49,655 nt of DNA from JAQVYB01 sp964490935. Lineage in GTDB: Bacteria > Verrucomicrobiota > Kiritimatiellia > RZYC01. Of the stretch, positions 35,350 through 44,872 are shown piece by piece; the stretch's first letter is position 1; each line of letters starts with the position of its first letter. The stretch spans positions 1 to 49,655 of the forward strand of contig CAZBEO010000016.1 in NCBI GenBank assembly GCA_964490935.1, written 5' to 3'. The notes under the pieces are model-generated. The model saw only the letters and a program-made list of their open reading frames with translations, ran no database searches and was not told the origin of the DNA. Both the position numbers and the translations under genes were made by a program.

Positions 35350-36219
35350 TCAGTACTCAATGGCGGAGCCGATTTTTCCACCGAGCGTGGCCTCGGCAAT
35401 AGAGCGCCCATCTCGTAGAATCGGGGTTTTACGCGGGCGCCACATGCGTTTTTTGGTTCGGGCGATGAGGAGATAACCCCGGGTAAGAAAGAGCGGCAGG
35501 TCAAGACACGAAAGGAGCCAGAGGAGCGGGAAGAGAATGGATAGAAAACGATAAACGGCCTTGAAGTAGTCGGCCTGAGCCGATGAGCTGTCCGTGTCGG
35601 GTTTTTCGCGTCGGATGACGAAACCGCCGAGAAGGATGGTCAGGAGCGTGCCGAGTTCCGTGAAGAAGCGGGAGAAGGTGTGGGTTTCCTGTACGTCGAA
35701 ACCATCTTTGAGCAGGTCAAAGAGTTCGGCGCCGGTATAGCCGTCGCGTTGGGTGGATGGATGGATCGGATGCACATCGAGCAGACGCCGAAAAAGGCGA
35801 AGGAGTCCGTATTTTTTTCGGTGCATGGCCACGAGAAGCAGGATGCCGGAGCTTTTAAGGATGCGGTGGCATTCGGCAATCAGGGTGGAATCATCGTCGA
35901 TTCGTTCTAGGACATCTAGGAGGATGATGCGGTCCATTCCCTCTTGTTCGGTTGGGAATTTTCCGTTTTCAACTAGGATCACGCAGCCTTCGGTCATGGT
36001 GGCGAGTGCTTTGGACTCTTCGGGAGAGAAGGCGGCGCTGGTCCATTGACCGCGAAAGGCGTGTATGGCCTGGTGCATGGCTGGGGAGCCGCCAATCACG
36101 AGACAGCGCATGTCGCCCGTGGCGTTGCCGAAGAGGCGTTCAATTTGTCGGAAGCGAAGCTGCTCCGAAATGGATTTGTTAAAGATACGATTTTGCCAGG
36201 TTTCCGCTGTGTATTCCAT
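35350..36219 (-). CDS. SAM-methyltransferase-like protein with C-terminal membrane segment
   Basis: A 289-residue protein. The middle resembles a class I methyltransferase: CLVIGGSPAMHQAI in place of the usual GxGxG loop, GMDRIILLDVLERIDDDSTLIAECHRILKSSGILLLVA (motifs after the Asp-containing strand), as in Methyltransf_11 proteins. The glycine loop is atypical, so SAM binding is not certain. A hydrophobic stretch follows (FLSILFPLLWLLSCLDLPLFLTRGYLLIA) that may anchor it to the membrane. No clear ribosome site is visible. It stands alone, divergent from the nucleoside kinase gene; the stop is directly beside the tandem repeat. Polysaccharide or lipid modification is possible but unproven. 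Confidence 0.68.
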   Translation of the reverse strand: MEYTAETWQNRIFNKSISEQLRFRQIERLFGNATGDMRCLVIGGSPAMHQAIHAFRGQWTSAAFSPEESKALATMTEGCVILVENGKFPTEQEGMDRIILLDVLERIDDDSTLIAECHRILKSSGILLLVAMHRKKYGLLRLFRRLLDVHPIHPSTQRDGYTGAELFDLLKDGFDVQETHTFSRFFTELGTLLTILLGGFVIRREKPDTDSSSAQADYFKAVYRFLSILFPLLWLLSCLDLPLFLTRGYLLIARTKKRMWRPRKTPILRDGRSIAEATLGGKIGSAIEY

Positions 36220-36385
36220 AAGTGCACCGGTTGTTGGTTAAGGGATGCGTACCTTGAGGCAGGTTCATGGAAAACGTCAAGCATGGAAAAAAGCGGAAGT
36301 ATTATTTTGCTTCAGGAGGGCGTGGATTCCATTATCGACGACACAGCGACTAACGGGTCTATTCAGATAAAAGGAAGCTTCCGGT

Positions 36386-38077
36386 ATGATAAAGGTTAAA
36401 CAGGACTCCATTGAAGTGGTGCTTGAAAACGGGGGAGAGCGCACGATTCGCTGCGAAACGGGCGCGCCGGTGCAGTGTCTGGTTGAGTATGCGGATTGCG
36501 AGAAAGCCCCTTTCCCGTGCCTGGGTGCCGAGGTGAATAATGAGGTCGTTTCGCTCTCATATCCATTGGAAGTGGACAGCCGGATCAAACTGCTGACGCT
36601 GGCCGATTCCGCCGGGTGGCGCATCTATCGCAGTTCGATTTCTTTTCTGCTGGCGAAAGCAGCGCACGAGGTGTTCCCGAAGGCCGAACTCAGCATCCAG
36701 CACTCCCTCGATACCGGGTTCTATTGCAGCTTTGAACTCGATGGACAGCAGGAAATCACCCCGGAACAGCAGAACCAAATTGAGCAGCGGATGAAGGAGC
36801 TGGTGCGGGCACGCCTGCCGATCGTACGAAAGAAAATCTTTTACCAGGATGCGCTGGAGTATTTTGAGGGGCGCTCGCAGCGCGACAAGGTCAACCTGCT
36901 TCGATTTCGCAATCCGCCGAAAGTGGTGGTGTATCAGTGCGGAGACTTCATTGATCTGGCGCACGGACCGTTGGCGGACAATACGTCGGCCCTGGGTATT
37001 TTTACCTTGTCGCCGTATCCGCCGGGATTTGTCCTTCAGTTTGCGGACCGGGATCGTCCGGGCAGCGTGCTACCCTTTGAGCCGCAGCCACAGCTTTTCA
37101 CGGTATTTCAGTCGTTGAAGAAGTGGGGTAAGCTGGTGGGCGTTCGTACGGCGGGAGATTTGAACGAGCTGATCGTGCGCGGAGAAATGGGGGCGTTCAT
37201 CAAGACGGAGGAGGCCTATCAGGAGAAGCAGGTTTCCCGATGTGCGGACCGGATTGCGGAGCAGTCGGGCCGCCTTCGCTGCGTGTTAATTGCCGGGCCC
37301 TCTTCTTCGGGGAAGACGACGTTTGCGAAACGGCTTTGCATTCAATTGGAGGTGAACGGCATTCATACGGAAACCATCTCGGCGGATAATTATTTCGTGG
37401 AGCGCGAGCAGACGCCGAAAGACGAGCAGGGTAATTATGATTTCGAGCACATCGAGGCACTGGACCTGAAGCTCTTTCATAAACACCTGCGTGAGTTGGA
37501 TGGCGGCGGGGAAATTGAATTGCCTCATTTTGATTTTCACAGCGGGCGGCGGATTTCCAAGGGAGCAAGACTGCGTTTGGCACCGGACCGCTTGGTCATC
37601 ATCGAGGGCATTCACTCCTTGAATCCGATGCTGACGGCCTCGCTGGATGAGTCGCGCAAGTTTAAAATCTACATCAGTGCGCTGACCCAGATGAATCTGG
37701 ATTTGAACAACCGCATTTCTACGACGGACAATCGGCTTCTTCGACGGATGGTTCGTGATCATCAGTTTCGCGGGCACTCGGCATTGCGGACGTTGGAGAT
37801 GTGGTCGAGCGTTCGTCAGGGAGAAAAGCGCTGGATATTTCCGTATCAGGATCAGGCCGAAACGGTGTTCAGTTCGGCGCTGGCCTACGAGTTGGCGGTA
37901 CTTAAGCCCTTCGCCGAGCCTCTGCTGGCGGAGGTCAAACCGTTTCATCCGCAGTATGGCGATGCACGCCGATTGCAGTCGCTGCTGCAGAATTTTATCG
38001 CCTGCTCCTCGGTGGGCGTTCCGCTGAATTCTCTGCTACGGGAGTTTATCGGCAACAGCGGTTTTGGATATTCATAA
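36386..38077 (+). CDS. nucleoside (uridine-type) kinase with N-terminal threonyl-tRNA-synthetase-like domain
   Basis: A 563-residue protein. The N-terminal third resembles the TGS and second additional domains of threonyl-tRNA synthetase (IEVVLENGGERTIRCETG, then an HX-rich editing-like region). The C-terminal part is a P-loop kinase of the uridine kinase/phosphoribulokinase family with Walker A AGPSSSGKTTFAKRL (Lys310), ISADNYFVER, YDFEHIEALDL and RLVIIEGIHSLNP. This fused architecture is found in many anaerobes and is usually annotated nucleoside kinase. A GGAAG ribosome site precedes the ATG. The following glycosyltransferase gene begins 4 bases after its stop, suggesting cotranscription. 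The exact substrate is not known. Confidence 0.9.
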   Translation: MIKVKQDSIEVVLENGGERTIRCETGAPVQCLVEYADCEKAPFPCLGAEVNNEVVSLSYPLEVDSRIKLLTLADSAGWRIYRSSISFLLAKAAHEVFPKAELSIQHSLDTGFYCSFELDGQQEITPEQQNQIEQRMKELVRARLPIVRKKIFYQDALEYFEGRSQRDKVNLLRFRNPPKVVVYQCGDFIDLAHGPLADNTSALGIFTLSPYPPGFVLQFADRDRPGSVLPFEPQPQLFTVFQSLKKWGKLVGVRTAGDLNELIVRGEMGAFIKTEEAYQEKQVSRCADRIAEQSGRLRCVLIAGPSSSGKTTFAKRLCIQLEVNGIHTETISADNYFVEREQTPKDEQGNYDFEHIEALDLKLFHKHLRELDGGGEIELPHFDFHSGRRISKGARLRLAPDRLVIIEGIHSLNPMLTASLDESRKFKIYISALTQMNLDLNNRISTTDNRLLRRMVRDHQFRGHSALRTLEMWSSVRQGEKRWIFPYQDQAETVFSSALAYELAVLKPFAEPLLAEVKPFHPQYGDARRLQSLLQNFIACSSVGVPLNSLLREFIGNSGFGYS

Positions 38078-38081
38078 GACC

Positions 38082-39263
38082 ATGAAGATTGCCTTCGGAG
38101 TGGAACATTTCGATTCGGCGCGGGGCGGGGCGGAACGGTATGTGTGGGATTTTACGCAGTGGCTCGTGGGGCGGGGACACGCGCTGACGGTGTATGCCGC
38201 CGGAACGCCCGGTACCATGGAGGGCGTCGAATCCGTTCGGCTGGACTGCGCCAGCGGAGCCAGATCGCCTCAGGAATGCTTCGCGGCGTCTTTCGCGCAG
38301 GCGCTGAAGATTCGTTCTTTTGATGTGGTGCAGGGATTCAATCATGTCTGGCCGGGCGACGTGCTGATGCTGCACGGCGGCGTGCATCCGGCTTTTGAGC
38401 AGTACAATGCGCTTAGCACGCCAACGCAACCCGGGCGTATGCTGAAGAGGTTGAGCCAACGGCTGCTTCCGAAATATCGTGCGCTGAGGCGGAATGAACG
38501 GATGCAGTTTGCGGGCGAGACCACGCAGTTTGTGGCGGTGTCGCAACGGGTGGCGGACGACATGGTGCGGTATTATCCGCAGGTGCGTAGTCGGATTCAT
38601 GTGATTCATCCGGGGATTTCGGGGGAGGTCTTTGGGGCGTCGGCGCTGTCCGGGATCGGACGGGACCTGCGTGCCGAGTATGCTGTATCGGATGAAACGA
38701 TTGTATTTCTTTTTGCGGCGCATAATTTCCGGCTGAAGGGGCTGCACGATTTGATTCGCGCCTTTCCGGGTGTTCGGGAGCGCCTGGGTTCGGCGGTTGA
38801 GTTGTGGGTGGCGGGGCGCGGGCATGCAGGGGCATATCGGCGGCTGACACGCAGACTCGGGGTGGAAGGGCAGGTGCGCTTTATCGGGTCGGCGGAGGAT
38901 ATGCGCCGGGTTTACCGGGCGGCAGACGTGCTGGCGCATCCGAGCTATTACGACACGTTCGGTGGCGTGGTGCTCGAAGCTATGGCGTGTGGGTTGCCGG
39001 TGGCGGTGTCGCGAAACTGCGGCGTCGCGGATTTGGTGGAAGACGGGCGGAGCGGGGTGCTTTTCGATATGCCTTCTCCATCGCCTGTATTAACGCAGGC
39101 GCTGTGCCGGGTGGCGGAGCCTTCCTTCCGTCGGCTCGCGGCTGAGCTGAACCCAACGATTGCGGCGAGCCACCCGATGAATGCACATTTTGAGCGGATG
39201 GAAGAGCTGTATCGTTCGCTGGCGGGCCACTCGCCGGACCTTGGATGCAGACTGATCCGATAG
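38082..39263 (+). CDS. GT4 family glycosyltransferase (WaaG/RfaG-like)
   Basis: A 393-residue GT-B transferase when started at the ATG at 38082; the TTG at 38064 lies within the preceding gene and is unlikely. The N-terminus MKIAFGVEHFDSARGGAERYV is typical of lipopolysaccharide glucosyltransferases. The C-terminal half has FAAHNFRLKGLHDLIRAF and the retaining GT4 signature HPSYYDTFGGVVLEAMACG (from about residue 286) with the donor-binding Glu. It probably adds a hexose to LPS core or another surface glycan on the cytoplasmic face. It is convergent with the CNNM pair across a 56-bp repeat. Confidence 0.91.
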   Translation: MKIAFGVEHFDSARGGAERYVWDFTQWLVGRGHALTVYAAGTPGTMEGVESVRLDCASGARSPQECFAASFAQALKIRSFDVVQGFNHVWPGDVLMLHGGVHPAFEQYNALSTPTQPGRMLKRLSQRLLPKYRALRRNERMQFAGETTQFVAVSQRVADDMVRYYPQVRSRIHVIHPGISGEVFGASALSGIGRDLRAEYAVSDETIVFLFAAHNFRLKGLHDLIRAFPGVRERLGSAVELWVAGRGHAGAYRRLTRRLGVEGQVRFIGSAEDMRRVYRAADVLAHPSYYDTFGGVVLEAMACGLPVAVSRNCGVADLVEDGRSGVLFDMPSPSPVLTQALCRVAEPSFRRLAAELNPTIAASHPMNAHFERMEELYRSLAGHSPDLGCRLIR

Positions 39264-39273
39264 CGATTTCGAT

Positions 39274-39329
39274 ATCAGAGTTGATCTGCACAATCGGGTT
39301 TTAAACACCTGAAGTCCGACGGATTGCTA
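39274..39329 (-). repeat. 56-bp repeat at the GT4 / CNNM convergent junction
   Basis: Differs from 24506-24561 at 3 of 56 positions with no gap. On the minus strand it begins TAGCAATCCGTCGGA, where TAG is the stop codon of the CNNM/CBS gene. It starts 10 bases after the GT4 stop and fills nearly the whole intergenic space. Confidence 0.9.
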
Positions 39330-40301
39330 GGCGATCTGGCCGATGATTTCCTCCAGAACGTCATCGAGGGTGACCAGGCCCATGACTTCATCGTGCGGTC
39401 CGACTACGATGGCTATGGGTTGGTGGGTGTGGCGCATGCGCGTGAGCACCTCGCCGGGCGAAGTCGAAGCGGGAATGAATTGTGGAGCCCGCATGTAGTC
39501 GGCGGCGGTCTTGCTGGCGGGGCGGGAATCGGTGGCGGCATCCAGCATGTTGACGATACCGATGATGCGGCCATCGCCCTCGTGAAAAACCGGATAGCGG
39601 TTGTGATTTTTTCGACGTGCCAATTCGATGAGTTTCTCATGGGTCATGCCGGAGGAGACGAGAATCATTTCTTCGTGGGGGGTCATGATGTCGCGGCAGG
39701 TCTTGCGTTCCAGATCGAATACACCCCGGATCATTTGGCGTTCCCTTTCGGAAAGGGCGCCGGTGCGTTCGGTTTCCAGGGTCAGATGCCTCAATTCATC
39801 GCGGGTAATCGCATGATGCGAGGCGCTGCGTGTTTCTCTCATCGGGAATATTATTTTCGTAATCCAAACGAGCACGCGCACAGCAGGCTGAACCAGGCGG
39901 CTGATGAGGCGCAGTAGGCGGCTGAAATGCCGCGTCCGCATGGTGGGATTGCTCTGAAACCAGGCCTTGGGTAGATATTCAGCGAAGATCAACACGACCA
40001 AGGTTGTTACGATGCTGGAAATCCAGGAGCCGGTCGCACCGAGCAGGCGAACGGCCAAGCCAGCGGCTGTCACAGATACAATGACCATGCAGAGATTGGT
40101 GCCGATCAACGTGGTGCCGAAGAGCTGGTCCGGATTTCGAAGAAAGAAGTCGAGTTCCTTTGTGCCGCGCACCTTTTTCAGCAGGAGATGATGCAGGCGT
40201 ACGCGGTTGATGGAAATAATGCCGGTTTCCATGCCGGAGAACAGGGCGCTGAAAAGAAGGCAGAATAAGAGGAGGAGGATATCCAGCAGGTATCGGTTCA
40301 T
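39327..40301 (-). CDS. CNNM-domain plus CBS-pair membrane protein (HlyC/CorC family)
   Basis: A 324-residue inner-membrane protein. The CNNM/DUF21 domain (about 1-180) has several helices (LLLLFCLLFSALFSGMETGI, then IVTTLVVLIFAEYLPKAWF with the EYLPK motif) and is followed by two CBS domains (IMTPHEEMILVSS, RYPVFHEGDGRIIGIVN, PIAIVVGPHDEVMGLVTLDDVLEEIIG). It ends right after the second CBS domain, without the CorC_HlyC transporter-associated domain carried by its neighbour. The family is linked to Mg/Co homeostasis. The start overlaps the stop of the upstream paralogue by 4 bases, so the two are coupled and may form a heterodimer. Confidence 0.92.
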   Translation of the reverse strand: MNRYLLDILLLLFCLLFSALFSGMETGIISINRVRLHHLLLKKVRGTKELDFFLRNPDQLFGTTLIGTNLCMVIVSVTAAGLAVRLLGATGSWISSIVTTLVVLIFAEYLPKAWFQSNPTMRTRHFSRLLRLISRLVQPAVRVLVWITKIIFPMRETRSASHHAITRDELRHLTLETERTGALSERERQMIRGVFDLERKTCRDIMTPHEEMILVSSGMTHEKLIELARRKNHNRYPVFHEGDGRIIGIVNMLDAATDSRPASKTAADYMRAPQFIPASTSPGEVLTRMRHTHQPIAIVVGPHDEVMGLVTLDDVLEEIIGQIA

Positions 40302-41539
40302 GAGTCACCCTCCATCCGGCTCAATTCAACCAGGGTGATGCGGTGGCGCCGCATCTGGCGGACGAGGGCGCGGCACCCTTGAGCGGTGACGGTATCGCCG
40401 GGGCGGGGCAGTCGCTCGGCTTGTTCGGAAATCCATCCGGCGAGTCGGTCGCTGGCATCGGCTTCTAGGTTGAACTCCAGCTCTTCGTTGAGCTCTTCGA
40501 GGCTTATCTGGCCGTCTACCAGCCAGTGTCCGGGAGCGAGAGGTTCGATCTGCAAGGCTTGGTAGGCGTGTTCATTGCCGACATCGCCGGCGATTTCCTC
40601 CAGGATGTCGCCGCGCGTAACGATGCCTTCGGTTCCGCCGTATTCATCCACGACAATGGCGATGCGGTTGCGTCGCGATTGGAAATCTTCGAGCAGGCGG
40701 TTGAGGCGTGCGCATTTGGGGATGTAGAAGGGCGGGGCGATGGCCTGTTCAATGCGATGACGGGGGTCGAGCAGATAGGCCCGCACGTTGAGAATGCTTT
40801 CGATGTGGTCGAGGTTATTCCGATAAAGGACCATGCGTGGTACGCGCGTCTTGCGTATGAGTTGATCCAGGTTGGCGGTTTCCGTATCGAGGTCAATGCC
40901 GATAATGTCCATGCGAGAGGTCATGATGTCGCCGGCTTCGAGGTCTTCGAGGCGCATGATGGATTTGACGAGGTCGGCCTCGTTTTCATCCAGCACACCG
41001 GCCTCCTGGCTCATGTCCACGAGGGTTTCATATTCCTCTTCGGAGAGTTCTTTGGACCTGGCGTGGAATCGGTGCCTGAACGTGTGGGTAATCTGCTCGA
41101 GCAGGAGGCGCACGGGGGTGGTGACGCGTATCACCACCGGCAGGACGCCTGCATAATGGGAGGCAAGAGCTTCGTTGCGGTGAATGGCGATACGCTTGGG
41201 GCCGATTTCTCCGAAGATGAGCAGAAGGATGGTGATGATCGGAACGGTAATGCTTTCGGCGTGTGCAAAACCGAGTGAGCGGATCAGGGAATAGGCGACC
41301 ACGGAGGTGGAGATATTGACGAGGGTATTGCCGATAAGGATGGAGGAAAGCAGGCTTTGCGGTTTGCTCAGCGCCTGCCGAATGCGGAGGGCGACAGCGG
41401 GTTTTTCTTCATTCAGGCGGCGCAACTGCTGGGGTGTCAGGGAAAAAAACGCCACTTCCGCGCTGGAAAAAAATGCGGAACAGGCCAGCAGCAGGAGCAG
41501 CAGCAAGACGTAAAAAAAGATGTAGAGGACGATACCCAT
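40298..41539 (-). CDS. CNNM/CBS membrane protein with CorC_HlyC domain
   Basis: A 413-residue paralogue of the downstream gene, with a CNNM membrane domain (VLLLLLLACSAFFSSAEVAFFSL; EIGPKRIAIHR), a CBS pair (IMTSRMDIIGIDLD, RIAIVVDEYGGTEGIVTRGDILEEIAGD) and a C-terminal CorC_HlyC domain (GHWLVDGQISLEELNEELEF...GDTVTAQGCRALVRQM). Proteins of this architecture are annotated as hemolysin C/CorC-like and are now viewed as divalent cation transport proteins or regulators. CAGGAG lies about 14 bases before the ATG, a loose spacing. The serine/threonine kinase gene ends 80 bases upstream. Confidence 0.92.
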   Translation of the reverse strand: MGIVLYIFFYVLLLLLLLACSAFFSSAEVAFFSLTPQQLRRLNEEKPAVALRIRQALSKPQSLLSSILIGNTLVNISTSVVAYSLIRSLGFAHAESITVPIITILLLIFGEIGPKRIAIHRNEALASHYAGVLPVVIRVTTPVRLLLEQITHTFRHRFHARSKELSEEEYETLVDMSQEAGVLDENEADLVKSIMRLEDLEAGDIMTSRMDIIGIDLDTETANLDQLIRKTRVPRMVLYRNNLDHIESILNVRAYLLDPRHRIEQAIAPPFYIPKCARLNRLLEDFQSRRNRIAIVVDEYGGTEGIVTRGDILEEIAGDVGNEHAYQALQIEPLAPGHWLVDGQISLEELNEELEFNLEADASDRLAGWISEQAERLPRPGDTVTAQGCRALVRQMRRHRITLVELSRMEGDS

Positions 41540-41618
41540 GCCGAATTCGATTTACTCCTGTCTGGTTGTCGCGGTTTTGCGGAGTATCTACTACAACGCT
41601 TTCGCGGGTCAAAGACAT

Positions 41619-44600
41619 TTAAAGCGATGGATGTGTATCGTTTGGCGGCGTGTTGTTGCGCCATTTGATGACGAAGCAGTTTTCAACGCCGGGGATGTCC
41701 TCGCTGCACCAAGAGCCGTTGAAGGTTTTTCGTCCGGTTTTATTGCGTTGGATCGGATCGGTGAAGTTGTGATAGGAGAGTGCTTCTCCGGTGATCCATT
41801 GCAGTCCGTCATCCGTCTGAGCCAGGCCAAGCCATATCCAGCACCCGTTGGGAAATAGTCGGGCGACGAAGTTGTTTTCCTCGGGCGACAGGATGGTCAG
41901 CAAAGTTCCTTGGAGACTGCGGCAGAAATCGGCGGCGGCTTGCCACGTCATGAAGCGCGGGATGAACAGATACCGGTGTTCCTCATACGGATGGGCGCGG
42001 TCAAAGAGCTCCCGGATACGGCCTTTGCGCAGGGCAAGCAGGGTGGCGGCATGTTCGGCGTGGTGGGCCCATTCGGGCTTGGTCCGCCATTGTTCCAGCA
42101 TATCCTGCAAAGCAGCCGTCGGTATTGTTTCGCAATCAAAGGCGAAATCGCGCGGCGGGTTATTCCGTAGGTGTCCGATGTCTTTGAGCAGGTTGTTTCC
42201 ACAGGTGACCGTGGCGATGTCCATGCCTTCGAGCGGGGCGAGGTCGCGGATGCGGTTGCCCTGACAACTGAAGAGAACGAGATCGCTGTGGCGCAGCGGC
42301 GTCAGCTCTTCGATGTGGTTGTTTGCACAGTGCAGCCAGGTCAGTTTTACGTCTTCGAGCGGGGCGAGGTCGGTGAAGCGGTTGCCGCTGATTTGAAGCA
42401 TGCGGATGGGCATGCCGCGCAGCGGTTCGAGGTCCGTCAGCTCGTTGTTGCCGCAGAAGAGCCCGGCCAGGGGCATACCGCGCAGCGGTTCTAAAGTGCT
42501 GATTTTATTGCCCCAACAGGAGAAGAATACGAGCTTCATGCCGACGAGCGGTTCAAGGGTTTCGATGAATCTAGCACCGCCGACGTTGAGCAGGGTGAGA
42601 GGCACGCCCCTGAGGGGTTCTAACGTGGACACGGGACAGTTCTCGGAATAGAGTGAACGCAAAGGCATTCCGGCGAGCGGTTCGAGTGACTCGATGGGGT
42701 TGTCCGAACAACTCAACAACTCGAGTCGCATTCCGCGCAGGGGCTCGAGGGAGCGGATGCGGTTGCTCTGGCAGTAGAGGGTGGTGATGGGTAGTCCGAT
42801 CAGGGGTGCCAGGTCGTCGATGGCGGCATTGGTCACTTCCACGGAAAGTTCATCGTTCACCATGGAGAGCTTCGGGTTGGCACCGGGCCAGGCTTCTTCG
42901 AGCATGCGCTGCCACTTACGCACATCGGCGTCGCGCTGTTCCCGGCGGTCGGTTTTTTCCAAACCTGCTCGGGCGCGGAGGAGCCGTTTTTCGTTTGGTT
43001 GCGAGTCTAGGATGTCGGTATAAATGGCCTTGGCTACGCCGTAATGCCCCTTTTGGAGTTGGCGTTCGGCAATGTCGAGAATGTCCGCATGCCAGGGGAC
43101 GCCCCGTGCATAGACGGTGATTCGTTTGTAGCAAATGTCCGTTTCCCAACTGTAAAGGCCGACGGCAGTACGTTCACCGCCGGAGAGTGGGTCGGTGTCC
43201 GTTTCGTTGAATATGCCTTGGTCGTTGACGGTCAGGGAAAGCGTGTTTCCACTGCGTTCGGCCACGATGTGAAAGGGCACGTTGCGGTGAAGTGGGGAGG
43301 CGGCACGGCTCCAAAGTTTATGGTCGGCCCGGGAAAGCTGAATAATGGAGTTGTTGAAGGCGCCGTAGGAGAATTCGTACCCGCTGAATGGGATGCCGTT
43401 TTTATTTCCACCGTTGATTGCACTGATAAAACACCCCAGGTTGTCGAGATTCACGCTTTGAATGTGGCATTCGCTTTCGATGCGCACATCGCCGGGCACT
43501 TCCTGACGAAGGAGAAGAATCTGGGGTCGCCCGCCGAAGACGCGTAGGCCGGTATTTGTTCTTTCGCACTGGCCGCCGTAGACGTCCCAATAGTCGATCG
43601 ATGCGGGGTCCGACATGTCATAATCGCCGACAACCTGCCAGCAGGTTCCGTTCTGATAGGCCTCAATATCCTGTTGCAACTCGAGCACGGATTGATAGCG
43701 TTTGTCCGGTTCTTTGGCCAGCGCGTGCATGGTAATTCGGGAGAGCGCATCCGGAATACGTCCTTCGGGGCAATGGGGAAAGAGGGCCGTGGCTGGCGCT
43801 CCGTTTTGACTTGTTTCTTCTGGCGGCTGATTCAGATTTATCGGGGGCTGGATCACATTTTCTCGGATCGCTTGGAGCATTTCGAGTTGTGTTTTGTAGG
43901 TGGAGATTTTGAGTGGCGGGCGCAGGGAGAGCAGGCTGTAGAGAATGGCACCCAGGGAATAGATGTCCGAGGCAACCTTCAGCGGGCCTGGCTTGGAGTC
44001 GATGCGCTCCGGGGCCATAAAGCCGGGCGTTCCGACAATATGCCCGCTCATGGTTTTGAGGCCGGATTCCTGTTCGTCGCGGTGCAGTTGGCGGATTGGT
44101 GCCAGCGCATCTGTGGCATCTAGCGGTGCTGCCAGTTTTTTATTTTGGAAGTCATGTTCGGCATTCGGTGCGATTCGCCGAGCGAGCCCCCAGTCCACCA
44201 CGAGGACTTCGCCGTACTCGGCAATCATGATATTGTCGGGCTTCAAGTCGCAGTGAAGCACGAGCCGGGCATGCGCAAAGGCCACGGCATCGCACACTTT
44301 CTGGAAAATATTGAGGAGTCGGACCAGCCGATACTCCTGGAGCATTTCGGGGTCTTTTTTGCGCAGGCCGATGAGGATGTCGGTTAGGGATTTTCCCCGA
44401 ATCAGCTTCATGGTGTAATAAATTCTGTTGGTGTCGTCGAGGCCGACATCATAAATGGGGATGATGTTGGGATGTTCGAGGCGTGCGGTGATTTGTGCTT
44501 CTTCGATGAATTCGGTCAATTCCTCAGGGGTTTTCTGTAGGTCGTCCAGCAGCACCTTCATGGCCACGGTTCGGCGGGTGTTGAGATCCTCGGCCTCGTA

Positions 44601-44783
44601 GAGAATGCCGGAACCGCCCTCGGCCAAGGGACGTATGAGGCGGTATTTCTGGTTCCCGGCGAGGAGGAGCGGTTCGTTGAAGGGGCCTTCTTCTTCTTCA
44701 ACGACTTCATCAGTCGAAATGCCCTCGATCCCATGATCTTTGTTCAAAATGGGGAGGGAGGTTTTCGGGAACGGTTCAGGCAT
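41619..44783 (-). CDS. Ser/Thr protein kinase fused to a beta-sandwich, leucine-rich repeats and a C-type-lectin-like domain
   Basis: A 1054-residue protein. The kinase (about 47-375) has LAEGGSGILYEAE, Lys76 (VAMKVL), His177-Cys-Asp179 (HCDLKPDN), Asp197 in DWG in place of DFG, and GTPGFMAPE, so it looks active. A beta-sandwich resembling DUF1080/concanavalin-type domains follows (about 385-560), then a short helical linker. About ten LRRs of 21-23 residues (about 655-880) carry the consensus LEPLRGMPLxxLxCxxN. The C-terminus (about 925-1050) resembles a C-type lectin fold (ATWQAAADFCRS-like start, WIWLGLAQTDDGLQW, NGSWCSEDIPGVENCFVIKW). No signal peptide or membrane helix is seen, so all parts seem cytoplasmic. 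GAGG precedes the ATG. Target and ligand are unknown. Confidence 0.9.
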   Translation of the reverse strand: MPEPFPKTSLPILNKDHGIEGISTDEVVEEEEGPFNEPLLLAGNQKYRLIRPLAEGGSGILYEAEDLNTRRTVAMKVLLDDLQKTPEELTEFIEEAQITARLEHPNIIPIYDVGLDDTNRIYYTMKLIRGKSLTDILIGLRKKDPEMLQEYRLVRLLNIFQKVCDAVAFAHARLVLHCDLKPDNIMIAEYGEVLVVDWGLARRIAPNAEHDFQNKKLAAPLDATDALAPIRQLHRDEQESGLKTMSGHIVGTPGFMAPERIDSKPGPLKVASDIYSLGAILYSLLSLRPPLKISTYKTQLEMLQAIRENVIQPPINLNQPPEETSQNGAPATALFPHCPEGRIPDALSRITMHALAKEPDKRYQSVLELQQDIEAYQNGTCWQVVGDYDMSDPASIDYWDVYGGQCERTNTGLRVFGGRPQILLLRQEVPGDVRIESECHIQSVNLDNLGCFISAINGGNKNGIPFSGYEFSYGAFNNSIIQLSRADHKLWSRAASPLHRNVPFHIVAERSGNTLSLTVNDQGIFNETDTDPLSGGERTAVGLYSWETDICYKRITVYARGVPWHADILDIAERQLQKGHYGVAKAIYTDILDSQPNEKRLLRARAGLEKTDRREQRDADVRKWQRMLEEAWPGANPKLSMVNDELSVEVTNAAIDDLAPLIGLPITTLYCQSNRIRSLEPLRGMRLELLSCSDNPIESLEPLAGMPLRSLYSENCPVSTLEPLRGVPLTLLNVGGARFIETLEPLVGMKLVFFSCWGNKISTLEPLRGMPLAGLFCGNNELTDLEPLRGMPIRMLQISGNRFTDLAPLEDVKLTWLHCANNHIEELTPLRHSDLVLFSCQGNRIRDLAPLEGMDIATVTCGNNLLKDIGHLRNNPPRDFAFDCETIPTAALQDMLEQWRTKPEWAHHAEHAATLLALRKGRIRELFDRAHPYEEHRYLFIPRFMTWQAAADFCRSLQGTLLTILSPEENNFVARLFPNGCWIWLGLAQTDDGLQWITGEALSYHNFTDPIQRNKTGRKTFNGSWCSEDIPGVENCFVIKWRNNTPPNDTHPSL

Positions 44784-44872
44784 GGCGCATCCTCAGCGGT
44801 AGTTTTCGATAGTATTCACACGGTGCGGAAGATAGCTGAACCGAGGTGAAATGTATACCGGAAATGCGGCTG

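Noticed and set aside
38046..38939. Minus-strand open frame opposite the GT4 gene
   Set aside because: Arg/Pro/His-rich shadow of a GC-rich coding region; the sense frame has complete GT4 motifs.
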